A stretch of DNA of 64,000 nt from contig PTFA01000087.1 in the NCBI GenBank assembly GCA_003342895.1, positions 768,708 to 832,707 on the forward strand, written 5' to 3'. The position numbers were made by a program, and so were the translations under genes. Positions 25,440 through 36,900 of this stretch are shown here, one piece after another. Below the pieces are notes generated by a model. The model saw nothing but the letters and a program-made list of their open reading frames with translations. It made no database searches and had not been told where the DNA came from. Positions within the stretch are counted from its first letter, which is position 1. The number at the start of each line of letters is the position of its first letter. The stretch is from Casuarius casuarius (taxonomy: Eukaryota; Chordata; Aves; Casuariiformes; Casuariidae).

Positions 25440-26350
25440 AAAATAGAATAATTTAGTTTGGAAGGGACCTCTGGAGGTCATCTAGTCCATACCCCCTTCA
25501 AAGCAAGACCAACTATGTGGGGTTGCTCACGGGCTTGTCCCAGCGAAGTTTTGAATATTTCCAAGGATGGAGAGTCCACAACTTCTCTGGGCACCTGTGC
25601 CAGTGTTTGACCCACCTCACAGAGAAAAAGCTTTTCCTTATATTGAGTCAGAATTTCCTCTGTTCCAACTTGTGTCTGTTGCTTCTTGTCCTATCACTAT
25701 GCACCTCCAAGAAGAGTCTGCCTTTGCAATACTTTCCCATTAGGTAGCTGAAGACAGCGACAGGATTTCCACTCAGCCTTCTTGTCTCAAGGTTGAAAAG
25801 ACCTCAGTTCTCTGAATACACCTTGTACGTCACGTGCTGCAGCCCCCGACCGTCTTGGTGGGCCTCTGTTGGACTTGCTTCTGTACCTTCCCATAGTGGG
25901 GAGTCCAAAACCTGACATAGGACTCCAGATGTGTTCCCACAGATGCCAAACATAGGGGGAGAAATGCTTCATTTGACCTGCTGGCTGCATCCTACTAACA
26001 CAGCCCAGGATGTGGTTGGCCGCCCTTGTCACAAAGGCATCCTACTGACTCTTGTTCAATGTGTTGTCCACAGGCAGTCCTTTTTCTGCCAAATTGCATT
26101 CTAGTCAGTTGGTGTCAGGCCGTTGGGTAGCATGGGATTATTCCATCTCAGGCACAAGACTTGGCATTTGTCTTTGCTGAACTTTATGAGGTTCCTGTCA
26201 GCTATTTTTTCCAGTCTATTGAGGTCCTGCTGAATAGCAGCCCTGCCCTCCCAGAACATCAATAGCATATCCCAGTTTGGTATTGTCCACAAACTTGCTG
26301 AAAGTGCATTGCATCCTATCATCCAGGTTATTAATAAATATTTAGGGTGT
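25440..26350 (-). mobile_element. CR1 LINE, 5'-truncated and degraded
   Basis: Read on the minus strand this is the 3' part of a CR1 retrotransposon. The frame at 26367-26101 contains WEGRAAIQQDLNRLEK...ADRNLIKFSKDKCQVL, a typical reverse-transcriptase C-terminal block of CR1 ORF2. Further down, the plus-strand text TTGGAAGGGACCTCTGGAGG followed by TCATCTAGTCCA is the reverse complement of the CR1 3' region. The frame is broken by shifts and stops, and the 5' end is lost near 26350, next to sequence with no CR1 similarity. The element is dead. Confidence 0.93.
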
Positions 26351-27425
26351 GATGCTCTCTCATGCAATTTATTAGCAGTTTATTCTGCTAATGCTCCCGA
26401 AATAAGCCCTGGATTGAGATACTGAGCAATAGGAAGGATAGCTGCTCTTCTCTCACCTTGTATAGTGGATAAACTTTCTAATCATTAACAAAGATAAAAT
26501 TTCCCATGACTTTTCACAACCAGAAAAGAAAGTTTGGAGGAAAAGAAGGGTGAAATCTTAATTATATGGAAGCTAATGGGCATTTTTGCCACTACTTATA
26601 CNCATAAGATTTTATACCTTTAAACATATCAGGTGGCTCTTATTAAAAATATCTATGTGAAATTCAAATAATTATCTGTCTTCTAGTAGGGTTTTCTGTG
26701 TACTGCACAGATTCTTCTATACAATTTAGTCCTGTTGAATTTAACCTTGAAAGGATCTACTTAGATATCTGCAGATTTCCTTACTGAGAACCTTCTACAC
26801 TTCTTTGGAGAAATTACTATCCCGGATCAGACCCTAATTAACAGTGCACATATGAACTTGATCTATGATTTATTTTAAAATGCTTTGAGTAAGTAATTAG
26901 CATCTAAAAATGCTAAAGGAGCAAGCTAACAAGACTGCAGGTATAAAGTTCCAGAGTACTACTCAAAAGTATCAAATTTTGTTGAAGCCTAAGAATTGCT
27001 ACAGTGCCTTCTTTCTCTCACCTTTTCTGGATCTAAAATCAGTTTGCCTGCTTGAAATAAAATATATGAGCTTCTGTTATCCTGTAGGGCGCATAGAAAC
27101 TTACACTAGCATGCTGTTAGGATATGTCTACATGAAAAAGTGTAGTCAGATCTTTCTGTGCAAACATACTCTAAGCTGGTCTGCTACCAGCCAGATCCAG
27201 TTTTGAAGCTGTGAATTAGCTGGGAAATAGGACATATTATTACAGGTTCAGAAATGTGCTCACTAATATGACCGAATTCCTGTGCAACCAGCTTCCAGTG
27301 CAGGAGATCTGTACATATGCATGGGAATGTATTTTCGACCTACAATGATTAGATAACAGTATACGTTCACTTTGAGCATGTGGCGTATCAGACAAGGTTG
27401 GAGGTGTGGGGAGGAATGACGTAGA

Positions 27426-27541
27426 ACTATACTAGAATGACATTGACTATACTAGAAAGTTAGATTGCTTTAATCCTCCCAGCAAGTCATAGAGTACAAT
27501 TTAGATTGTTTTAATCCTTCTATGAAATTACAGAATATAAC
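27426..27541. repeat. Nested imperfect tandem duplications
   Basis: The 12-mer ACTATACTAGAA occurs at 27426 and 27446 (period 20). It is followed by two imperfect 41-bp copies beginning TTAGATTGCTTTAATCCT (27460) and TTAGATTGTTTTAATCCT (27501). Confidence 0.75.
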
Positions 27542-27587
27542 TTTCCTCACATTAGGGCTCAGAAAACTGTTAAAGGTGCTTATAAAG

Positions 27588-27636
27588 TTATAATTAACTG
27601 CATGCGAGGGAAAAGTTAAGCTCTATCAGTAAAATA
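27588..27636 (+). repeat. Dispersed direct repeat, copy 1
   Basis: TTATAATTAACTGCATGC, then GAGGGAAAAGTTAAG and CAGTAAAAT, is repeated with few changes 786 bp further on. The family is not identified. Confidence 0.7.
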
Positions 27637-28373
27637 CATGGCTTTTTCCTTCGAGTGATGGTCCTGTTCAGTCACACTCTGGGTCTCTTGACTATTCAAA
27701 AGATTGCTCTCTGAAATTCTAATGGCACCAAAGAAGGGGTATGAGTGCTCCTTACTTCCCCTTGATATCAAATTCACCTTCACCACCTCAGTCATCCTTA
27801 CCCATTGTCTTGCTAAAGAGCTTTCTTTTAGGTCTCAGTAATGTTATCATGTATACATTCCTTATCTATAATAATCGTGTTGGTCTACCTTAGGTTATTT
27901 TTGTTTTACTGTACCCTATGTTTATTTACCTTCTGTGGGAAAGCCTCCTTTCATCATTTTTACAGTTTTCTCAGCTAGACACATGTTCTAGTTGCAATCA
28001 TTTCTAAGTGCCTAAGAACAGCTCTTGCCTTTTGTGGTGGACAGTAGAGCTCCGGTGCAGGTTACAAGCAGAGGGAGAAACACAAAGATGGCTCCTGCCC
28101 TGCTGTATTCGGCACTGGTACTGTAAAGTCTCTGCTTCGTAGCATCAGTCCAGCCCCCATGGTAGGTGTCCAGGCTTCCAGTGCACAAAGTGGGGCTTAT
28201 AGCAGGCAATATGCTGGCTCCACCTGTCGGCATGGGCACCATGGTCCTTACGTGGTTCCGTCTGCCCAAATCGCAGTTCCAGCATCTCCCAAACTTCAAT
28301 GCTGGATGATCTTGGAATTAGAAAATGCAAGTTCCTCCCCACAGACTCTACACTTACACTCCTGAGTGGACTG

Positions 28374-28421
28374 TTATAATTAACTGCATGCAAGGGAGAA
28401 GTTAAGTTTGTAACAGTAAAA
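28374..28421 (+). repeat. Dispersed direct repeat, copy 2
   Basis: Partner of the copy at 27588: TTATAATTAACTGCATGC, then AAGGGAGAAGTTAAG and CAGTAAAAT. Same orientation. The 740 bp between the copies has no recognisable content. Confidence 0.7.
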
Positions 28422-29278
28422 TTCGAATTTACTGAATCAGCAAAATGTGACATGCAACTAAGTCTTTGCTGTCCATAAGTACCGCTATTGTTCTGATTCT
28501 AGATCAGCGCTACAGATGTCAGCTGTACCTTTATCTTTGGATGGGACTCCTTGCCTCCTGCTACCAAGGATATAAATTATCTAGGTGCTTCAGGGTTAAC
28601 CTGAAGTTGGTTTTTATTGGATAGGAGACAGTATCAAGAATTGTCAAAGGTGGCTGAAACTGACCCATTACTTGAGTTTAGACTGACTGATTAGGATTGT
28701 TCAGGTGATCCCTATACTATGTTTTAAGAATGTTTCTAAGATTTGTAAGATAGCTAACTTCAGCTTTACCCATGCCTTTGCCAAGGTTTATGCTTTAGCA
28801 GATGCTACCAGCCAGGATACAGTGCTTGTCAAGGCCTCCTTTCAGTCACTGTTATCCTAAATACTCTCAGACTCTCTTACACATAACAAGTACACTTCAT
28901 AGGTAGTAAGTAACTGAAGTCAACCACGGTGTGACTGCACAGTTATGTCCAAACAAAGGCTTGTGCTTGTAAATATGCTTTCATAGGATTTAAAAAGTCA
29001 TTGCCCAGTCTAATGCAGGTGGACAAGTGTAACCTCCAAGTATCGAGCAGGTCTAAGCCTCGCAATACGACAGGTGTATTTGAAAAGCATCTAGAAAGTA
29101 CTAAAAATGTTTTGTAAAATGTTTTATGATGTAGTCCTGGCTTCTTTAACAATTCACCCTTACAAGGAAGTAATTTGTATCTCAATTTTTTTAAGAATAA
29201 TCTTCCTTTCAACTGAGATTCAGGATTGTTGCAGTTTGAATCAGGACATATTTGTGGTTATCATTAGTTTATTTACAT

Positions 29279-29344
29279 CACTCATTTTTATTTGACACTC
29301 GAAGTAGTGGTCACTCATTTTTATTTGACACTCGAAGTAGTGGT
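29279..29344. repeat. Exact 33-bp tandem duplication
   Basis: The unit, beginning CACTCATTTTTATTTGACAC and ending TCGAAGTAGTGGT, occurs twice without a mismatch and is followed by a partial CA. Absence of divergence suggests a recent event. Confidence 0.92.
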
Positions 29345-30144
29345 CAGAATAGAGGGAAAAAAAACCTGAACTCTATTATGTGATAGAGGTAGGAAGGAAT
29401 TCACATTTGCTGAGAATCCGAACATAATAATTTATCAAGGCATATAGATTATTTTGCATGTTTTTCAGCTAAAAATGTGAATCTCTTTAGTGAAAATGTC
29501 ATAGTAGTGAAATTTTAAATTATTATATCAATAGATACAAGGTACCATTGCTAACAGATCATTGTTAATATCATATTTTCATGTGTATAGCCTGTGGGTT
29601 TTTTTCATTTCAGCAACAGCATAAGTTAAATTTATATTGTATTTATTGCATTTAAATCAGTCATCACATTCCATGGAATGAAGCAGAGCTCTTTCTCTGC
29701 TGGCATAGGCTAGAAAAGCATCCTTTTCCTCAGTAGGAAGTATCTGAGAACTGTAGCTAAATTTCTGTTATCATCATTCATTTTTATTATTCATTGTGGG
29801 TTGTCATGCACTTTGCTTTGATATACCATTGTCATTTTATGAAAATAATCACCAATGACTACCTTTAGTTTATTCTTAGGTATTGAAGAAGTTCATCTGC
29901 TTAATGATAAAAAAGAGAAGGAGATTAATTATAAGTCCATTGCATGCATATGGAATGTTTTCTGTATGAATTCAGTGAGATTTCATCCAGTCCAAAGAAA
30001 CAAAGTCTGTTTGTGCTTAAACGTGAATTTCTGTTGAATTCAATGGAGCTTTCATGGGCTGGATTCAGAGTAGAACTCAGTTGTGAGTGATCAGCTGAGA
30101 TTGGGAGTGATTTCTATAGTTTTCTGCTTTATTATTAGCAATAC

Positions 30145-30704
30145 TGTCACGGCCCGAAAGGAGTCATTTAGGACGACCTCCCTCCCCTTGGGACCAACGA
30201 CCAAGTTTGTGATGCTCTTGGGCTGAATTAAGGTGAAACGACACCAGCCAACCAGTTTTATGATTTATTAACACAAAAGACAAGGCATGTGGTTAGGAAC
30301 AATAACTCAATGGCAATTACTTCAACTAGATAAACAAGTCCCGTGCCACACATTTTGAACAGATCTTATCAACATGCATCAAAAGAGGGGGGGGGGAGAG
30401 AGAGAGAGAGAGAGAAAGAGATATCACCACCCGTGGATCCAGCGGCGTCCTGTTTGTCCTCTTCACCCTGGGTGTCGTGGTGGTGGGGGGTCCCGTTTGG
30501 TGGTAGGAGGAGTCCCCTTTTTATACAGTCCAAGTCCCAAAGTCTCCGCCCGATTTCAAGAAACTTCATGCATATGCATGGTGGGCGTGATGAGGGGTGG
30601 TCTTGTTTGGCGCAGGCTCGGTGTGTCCCGGGTGGTCACAGGGAGACCATTTCGGGGGTCGCAGCAGACGAGACCTTCCCTTTGGTAGCACCCTACACGT
30701 GACA
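30145..30704 (-). mobile_element. Solo LTR of an endogenous retrovirus
   Basis: The 560-bp block is bounded by perfect 7-bp inverted ends, TGTCACG and CGTGACA, with the TG...CA termini of LTRs. Read on the minus strand it has a TATA box TATAAAAAGG at 30525-30516 about 180 bp in, then a CT microsatellite plus C-run, and an AATAAA near 30270. This is the order U3-TATA-R-poly(A)-U5. It is more CpG-rich than its surroundings. No internal retroviral genes adjoin it. Target-site duplications are not clear (ATAC versus AAAC at the edges). The family is not identified. Confidence 0.75.
30386..30420. repeat. Poly-G/(GA)n microsatellite inside the LTR
   Basis: A G run of about 9 is followed by repeated GA units, then AAAGAGA. 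On the minus strand it is (TC)n plus a C-run just downstream of the LTR TATA box. Confidence 0.85.
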
Positions 30705-33350
30705 AAACCGCAATGGAAAAACAGCATCTCAGTCCTGTTTCCGCCTGGAAACAGATGGCTTGCTTGTGGTTATGGTTTCCTGCAAAATCTGCAACGTGCG
30801 CAGCAAGGCTCGCATCTTATCTACCCAGAAATGTTTAAGGCAAAAGTTCACTCATCTGTCCACCACACCATCCTTTTTGAGATCATAGCAGAAGCTTTTT
30901 AGACACAAGTGCAACTGTTACAAGTTCAAAATAAATTCTGACCACTGAGATCCAATCTGTAAGCAGCAAAAACTATCAGCTCTCTGATAATGAAGATTTT
31001 CTTCTCATAGAAGCTGAAAAGTGGAAGGGTGGATGGGATAATGGATGTCCCAGTATCACGTCAATGTTGAGCAGGATGTGGCTGGGCCTTACAATTTAGA
31101 CATAGAGGCTATTGCCCATGAACAAAGGTGGCCAGAACAGAGAAGGCTAACTCCCAAAAGGCATCTGCATTTCATCTCAGCTGCAGCAGCAGCTGTGGTG
31201 TGGGTTGTAAGGTATTCATTTAGCTTGTGCTGGCTTGGGTGGGCAGGGATCTACACTGAATACCAATGCAGCCATAACCACCAGCTATGACCTTACTAAT
31301 AAACAGAATCAGGTTATGGACCTGAGCTCTGACATGTGGTTATCCCTGCTGTTTAATCATTCGGCTGGTTCCTGGCAGAGTTGTGGCTCTGAAACTGGCA
31401 CTCTCAGAATCAGTCTGCAGACCCAGCCAGGGGGACAGTGGCACCACGTGTCATTCCCAGCAGCAGTATGGTCAGGGCCTTTCTGCTCTGAGGGTAAAGC
31501 ATTCAGTCACGTGGATGTGAGCCCTGCTGTGCCACTTGCCCTCAAGGCCAGAGAAAGGGCCATGATCTGTTTTATTTACTAGTATACATGTATACATCTG
31601 AATCTCCCAGACCTTCCCTTTCTGTTAGTTCTTATGCCTGTGTAAAATAAGCAATTAACTGCAAAGTAAATGCCACTATTTGGATTTAGTATGTGTTTAA
31701 ACAGTTATGCATGAGTTATGCAAAGTGAAGCGTAACAGGGTAATAGAAATTTTCCAGTGTTACTATTTAGAGAAAGGTTTCAGTTCTGTGTGTCTGTTTA
31801 GTGCAGCAAATCTAGTACAAGGTGAGAGCAAATGAAGAGAATCGATGAGTGCAGCTGAAAGATTTCATTATCATCTTAAAGGCTCACCAGTCTGTGTGAG
31901 CTCTTATCCCAGTTTCTTCATCTAAAATAAAGAAATTAGTCTTGTGAAGGATGAAAAAAAGGTACATCAAACAGTTACTTTAGTAGAGTCCCTTGAAATA
32001 GCATACAGTATTTATTTTATTCATTAGCTCTGGATGATGTCTGTTAATATAATATAATGTCACTCCAATCCAAACAATAATAAATATTGTTTTAGTAAAG
32101 GAAGACTGAAAGAGATAGGACTATGATCTCTGTCATTATTTGAAGAATCCACATCGAAGCCCTCCTCAGTATTCAATTTGCTGTTGTTTAGAGGAAGGAG
32201 TTTTGGAAATAAAATTTGGGTTAGATTCATCAGTATTTCTTATTGTGTTAGGAAACATTTATTTTGACTTTCAAATTTACCCTGAATCAGTACCTGTGCT
32301 TCTGAGTTTATCCTAGATAAATTCACTCACTCCGTGTTTCGATTATCCATTTAAATGCAGCTCTTCTGACACTTTACCATCAAGTAATTTTAAGAATCTG
32401 GTTTAAAGTCATTTATCATAAGAAAGACTCATATGGACTATGTTTGGAATTAAGCTGTGAACCTCTCATCGACTTTCTTTTTGTGTTAGCTTGAAGTTGG
32501 AAACTGTTATTCATAACATTTGGCAATAAGGGAGCTTTATAAAGACAGTGCATTGAATCCTAGATAGCATTTTGATTTACTTGAGATGGTGCAACATGAA
32601 AAACAAGTCATATACTAATCACACATTAACACATGAGTATTGAGTGTTCAGATGCCTATTTGTGATTGTAGAGCAAGAAAATTTCTCCTTTATTTAAGAA
32701 AGAACTGGGTCTGTTTCCATCAGTTCTGCTGTAATTTCCAAAAGTTACTGCCAGTGCACTAGCAAAATTCCTGTAGTTCTCCAGAGCATCTTCCATTCTA
32801 CATAAGGATTGAATACAATCAGGAAAATATTTTTTAGCTTAGGCAAATAGATATAGCTCACCACCCAGAACTGGAACTGGGCAGAAACATTCTTCCCATC
32901 CCATACAAAGTTAGGAGATGTTAGGGGGAAAAAAGCCATCATAAACTTATATATGAATTAAGATCTAAAGGAAAAACATTTTTAATCACTGAAACCTTTT
33001 GGGTTTTTTTTTCCATAACAGTTAAGGTCTTGTTTCAGTTTCAGTTATTTACATGCTTGATGCATCCATCCTGGGTGTTTTCTTGCTAGCAAGGTAGTCA
33101 CCACAGCTCTCCTAACTGTAGAGGCTGGCGTGGTGTGTGGTATGATCAGAAAAACAGGTTTAGTTTATTGTCCTGCTCCAAGCACATTGCTCTCTGGGAG
33201 TTGCACCCAGATAGTACCAGTTACAGTATTTGCATACCTTACTGAACCTTTTTGTGTTTCTTGACTGTCCCTTTCTCCACCCCAGTGCCCTCCTAATAAA
33301 CAACCAGCCTCTAATTATTTTTTCCCTAGTGGTCCCACTTTTTATAACTT
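30705..33350. other. Sequence between the two LTR-like elements
   Basis: No retroviral gag, pol or env similarity is visible in any frame, so this is not the inside of one provirus. A MIR-like scrap (CAGTTTCTTCATCTAAAATA) lies near 31.91 kb. Frames around 31.05-31.58 kb are stop-poor but show no recognised domain. Confidence 0.55.
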
Positions 33351-33898
33351 TGTAGAGAACCGGTACTAAATGCGGTTTTGTCTCGACATTGCCGCCACAC
33401 CACCATTTCCTGGCATTGAACATCCTGCCTCGAAAAAAAACCCATCCTCTCCACAGTTTAGAGATAACCTCACGCGCCTGCGCAGGGACCAAAGGCGCGA
33501 AAAAGAGCAGAAGAAGGCTTCTAGGGGAACAGCAGCACATCTGGCACGAACCTCACGTGCACATTTGCGATCTGTGCATGAGCGGGAGACCCCTATAAAA
33601 GAAGCACGCACTCTCTGACGGGGGGGGGGGGGAAGGTGGCCTCGACGAAGCTTGCGACGATTGCTAATCTCGAACAGAGTCAGCGGAACATCATCGGACT
33701 TGGAGTGGTGGTAGCTAGTTTCTTCTCTTCTTTTCCAACTTTCTCTATCTTTTCCCCTTACCCCTCTTTCATCTCTCCCCTTCGCCTCCCCTTTGCCTTT
33801 CCCCACCTTTTCTCCCCACTTCATGGAAAATTAAGTTAAAAGGTTGTACGTTATTTGACCGGTTTTAGCATCTTAATCTCGTCCTTGGGATCGTAACA
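33351..33898 (+). mobile_element. LTR-like element (second endogenous retroviral remnant)
   Basis: Plus orientation. The features are a CpG-rich U3-like section, a TATA box CCTATAAAAG near 33592, a G13 run at 33620-33632, a long CT-rich section, and a right end GATCGTAACA with CA terminus. The left edge is set at TGTAGAGAACC (33351), a reasonable TG start, but it could lie further left, near 33137. No AATAAA is seen, and the target-site duplication is unclear. The sequence is unlike the LTR at 30145, so it is a different family. Confidence 0.55.
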
Positions 33899-33949
33899 AA
33901 ACCCTCCCGATATTGGATCGGGACAAACTTCTGTCCCCAAATTTGTTAC
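33893..33949. repeat. Nested inverted repeats at the LTR right edge
   Basis: GTAACAAA (33893-33900) pairs with TTTGTTAC (33942-33949). Inside it TCCCGAT (33905-33911) pairs with ATCGGGA (33917-33923), and GGGACA pairs with TGTCCC. Confidence 0.8.
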
Positions 33950-36900
33950 TTCTGATGCTGTTTTCTAGGAAATCTTGGCCTTATATGATATTACTGAGAT
34001 GGCTACATGGGCATTGTTGGCCTTGCAAGATTCTTCTCGCCAAAAAGTCCCCAACACTGCCTTCCCAATTGCCATGAAGTTCGGCTGTTTATCATATAAC
34101 TCCCTCTTTAACCACATATGAAATGTAGCCGTTCCTCACAGCATTATTTGTAATTTTTGTCAGTTTCTCACATTGTTATCTGTCGTGTTCAGTCTCTCAT
34201 GTCCTGTTCAGTGAGCTTAACCTCAGGCCAACCCAATTAGTGCTCTAGTCATCTGCTTGCAGCTCCAACAGACTTTAAGACGTATAGTCACTGTTCCTAT
34301 GATAGCATCCATCCGTACCTTTCTTAGAAAAGACTGCAGAGTGCTAACTTAGTTTAACTATGCAATTTAATAATAAAAAGAAAGAACAAACACACACAGA
34401 CAGGTATATCTGTTCTCGGGATACAGGATGACTATTGATCAATGTGTTAGAAAGGACTGAATTAAAAAACAGGAGGACCACTTCCGTTGCACTAATAAAT
34501 GATTAGCATTGCCTTTGGCATGATCCCACAATCTTCCTCTACACAGTGATGATTTTGGCAATAAACGCCTCAGAATAGTACACTGAAGACAGATATGTTA
34601 AAGGTGACTTTATCTGAAGACATTTATGGGTGTGTTCTTAGTTAAAATTTGCCTTGGAATACCACTGGTAACAAGTGGAAGCCATTCATGTCTGAAATGG
34701 TCTAAATAGTTTTCGTTCACTTCCTGGTAGACTGGAGGCTATGTGAAAGAAAGCTGTCTAATTATAACTAGCTCTTTTAAATCCTTCAAAGGAGCAAGGT
34801 GTGACGGACATAGACATAGAACTAACCTGTTCTAACTAACCTGAACTAAGTAGACGTCATAGATGAAGAAGACACTTTCATTGCCTAGACATTCAGTGAA
34901 GATCAGAAACACTTCAGATTTGTAAGCATGGCAGTCCTTTCCCACCTTTATGATTGATAATGCTCCAGTAAGTTGAAAAACACCTACAGATCTAAACATA
35001 AAAGGGAAAAGATGACATACTTGGTGCAGCAATTGAATTAAGAAGTGATTTCTGTAATTCCTGGGTTACAGCTTTTTGATGGGAGGAAACTTGAACTGAG
35101 TTTGTACAATCTGTAAGGAACAAGTATAACATTCTACTAGAAGTGCTACATCCATTTTCTGTTTTCCAAATACTGTGTACCATTTATAAAAGTAGGGATT
35201 GGGAATCTTATCCCAGAAGGAGGCAGGCTTATTGCAAGAAGACTAATATGATGAGGTCCTTATGAATTAGATATGAGAAAACAATACATTACCCTCTGAT
35301 CAGAGTAGTATCCCTCCAGTTTTCTTCAGCTCATGTGGAGGATCATTATAAATCAGGGATCAGTGGATCAGCCAAAGATGGGGAAAAATCCATCTAATAT
35401 TCACAACATTTTTTCTAGATGTCATAGACCAAAGATTCTAAGGAGAATTTCTACGTTAGCCTTACATCCAGCCGTGGGGTTATAGCAGTGATGCAGATAA
35501 TGTTAAATGCATCAACTTTGTTCAGAGAAAATGAGCTATCCTCTGGAATCTTTGAATGCTGCTGTATGGTAGAAGGCTTGAGGAAGAATAGGTATCAGAT
35601 AACTTCAGACTTCTTAGGCACTGGAAGAAATAATATAGATTTCTACAATAGATTTATAAGGGAGCAATCCAGAAAATAGAAATCAGACATTCCAGTCCTC
35701 CCATTTATCAACATTACTAAACTTGGCTAGGACTAGAGATGTGCAGACAAAGAATTATATGAAAATATAAAATTAGCTGATGTGATTTTTATCAAACACG
35801 AAAATTATCCAAGTGTTACCTTGCATTCTTCTATGGGTTTGTTGTCTTATCTCACATCAGGTTGTAAATTCTTTGGAACAAAGATTGTCTTTTTGTAGCA
35901 TATTAGCACAGCATATTGCTGTTCCCCAATTGGGCATACTGTGATGCATCACATCAGCTAATTTAAGCTTGGCGGTCCATTGTAAAATGTTTTGTAGACT
36001 TCACTGCGTAGGTCTTTCGTGCCTGAGAAACTGCTGTCCAGTGCATTATAATGGTACTAACAAGGAACGTCTACCACATGGCTCACCAGTGCTGGCAGCA
36101 CTCCAATCTGTAATACCCTTTGAAGTGCCCGGGGAAGAAAAGTTGACATTTTTTGCTGTTTTCTAAAGCAAAGCCTTCCACTCAGTGCCTCTGAGTGTAC
36201 ACACACAGTGAGCCAGCAACTGCTCTGATTCAGTTCCAGATGGTCAGAGTTTATTACGAGCATTCCCCTTTACCAACTAGGTTGCCTTCCTCCCAAAATC
36301 AGAGCAATTTTTTAATTGCCATACGTCACAGCAGAAAAGCATGTGTAAACGTAACAGCTGGAATACCTGTGGTATTAGCAAACTGTGCCCTTACATTTTA
36401 ACTTCATGACATGAGACCATGGCTTAAAATTGACCTTACGACATCAGACCATAGGACATTTACAATAATTGTGATTTCAAATTGTTGTTGATAGTGTCAT
36501 CCTTTTTCTGTCATTAAATCCTATTTGGCTTATTTAGAGGCGCTTGCTACAAACTTCCATTCAAAACAGGGAATCGAAATAGGGTCAGTTTAATCTTTTA
36601 GGGGCCTATCCCTGAATTTACATAATAAAGGAAGGGAGAGAACTCTGCCTAGCATTCAGCATACACCAAACTATTATATCTTAATCCAAATAATTTCAAA
36701 TGCTCTTTTTCCTTTGACTCCCCTAATTTGAAGGTTGAATCACCTTGTTCACTTGTTTTCTAAGCTCGGATAAAACTGAAATGATCACTATTTGGTTCTG
36801 TCATTTTGCAGAGTTAGACATGTAGCCTCTGCAGGCAACTATGGAAAAGCTCAGAGCATTTCCTCAAGGAAAACCATCAATACTAGCATTGAAAGCTGTC

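Larger units (their letters stand above)
26370..30144. other. Intergenic stretch between CR1 and the first LTR
   Basis: No gene was recognised. It holds an unresolved base (N at 26602), a set of imperfect short duplications at 27.43-27.54 kb, a dispersed pair of about 48 bp at 27588 and 28374, and a 33-bp tandem duplication at 29279. Confidence 0.7.

Noticed and set aside
25787..26367. Minus-strand frames of 81 and 88 residues as genes
   Set aside because: They are fragments of a dead CR1 retrotransposon.
28012..28453. Possible processed pseudogene between the two dispersed repeats
   Set aside because: Frames on both strands show no family resemblance and no poly(A) tail is present.
30343..30902. 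Plus-strand and minus-strand frames of 66-119 residues
   Set aside because: They are contained in or run out of the LTR and its GA microsatellite; no domain is seen.
33366..33824. 152-residue minus-strand frame
   Set aside because: It is the antisense of the plus-strand LTR-like element; its Arg/Lys/Glu-rich composition comes from the CT-rich strand.
30145..33898. One provirus with two LTRs
   Set aside because: The two LTR-like blocks differ in sequence and orientation, and nothing between them resembles retroviral genes.
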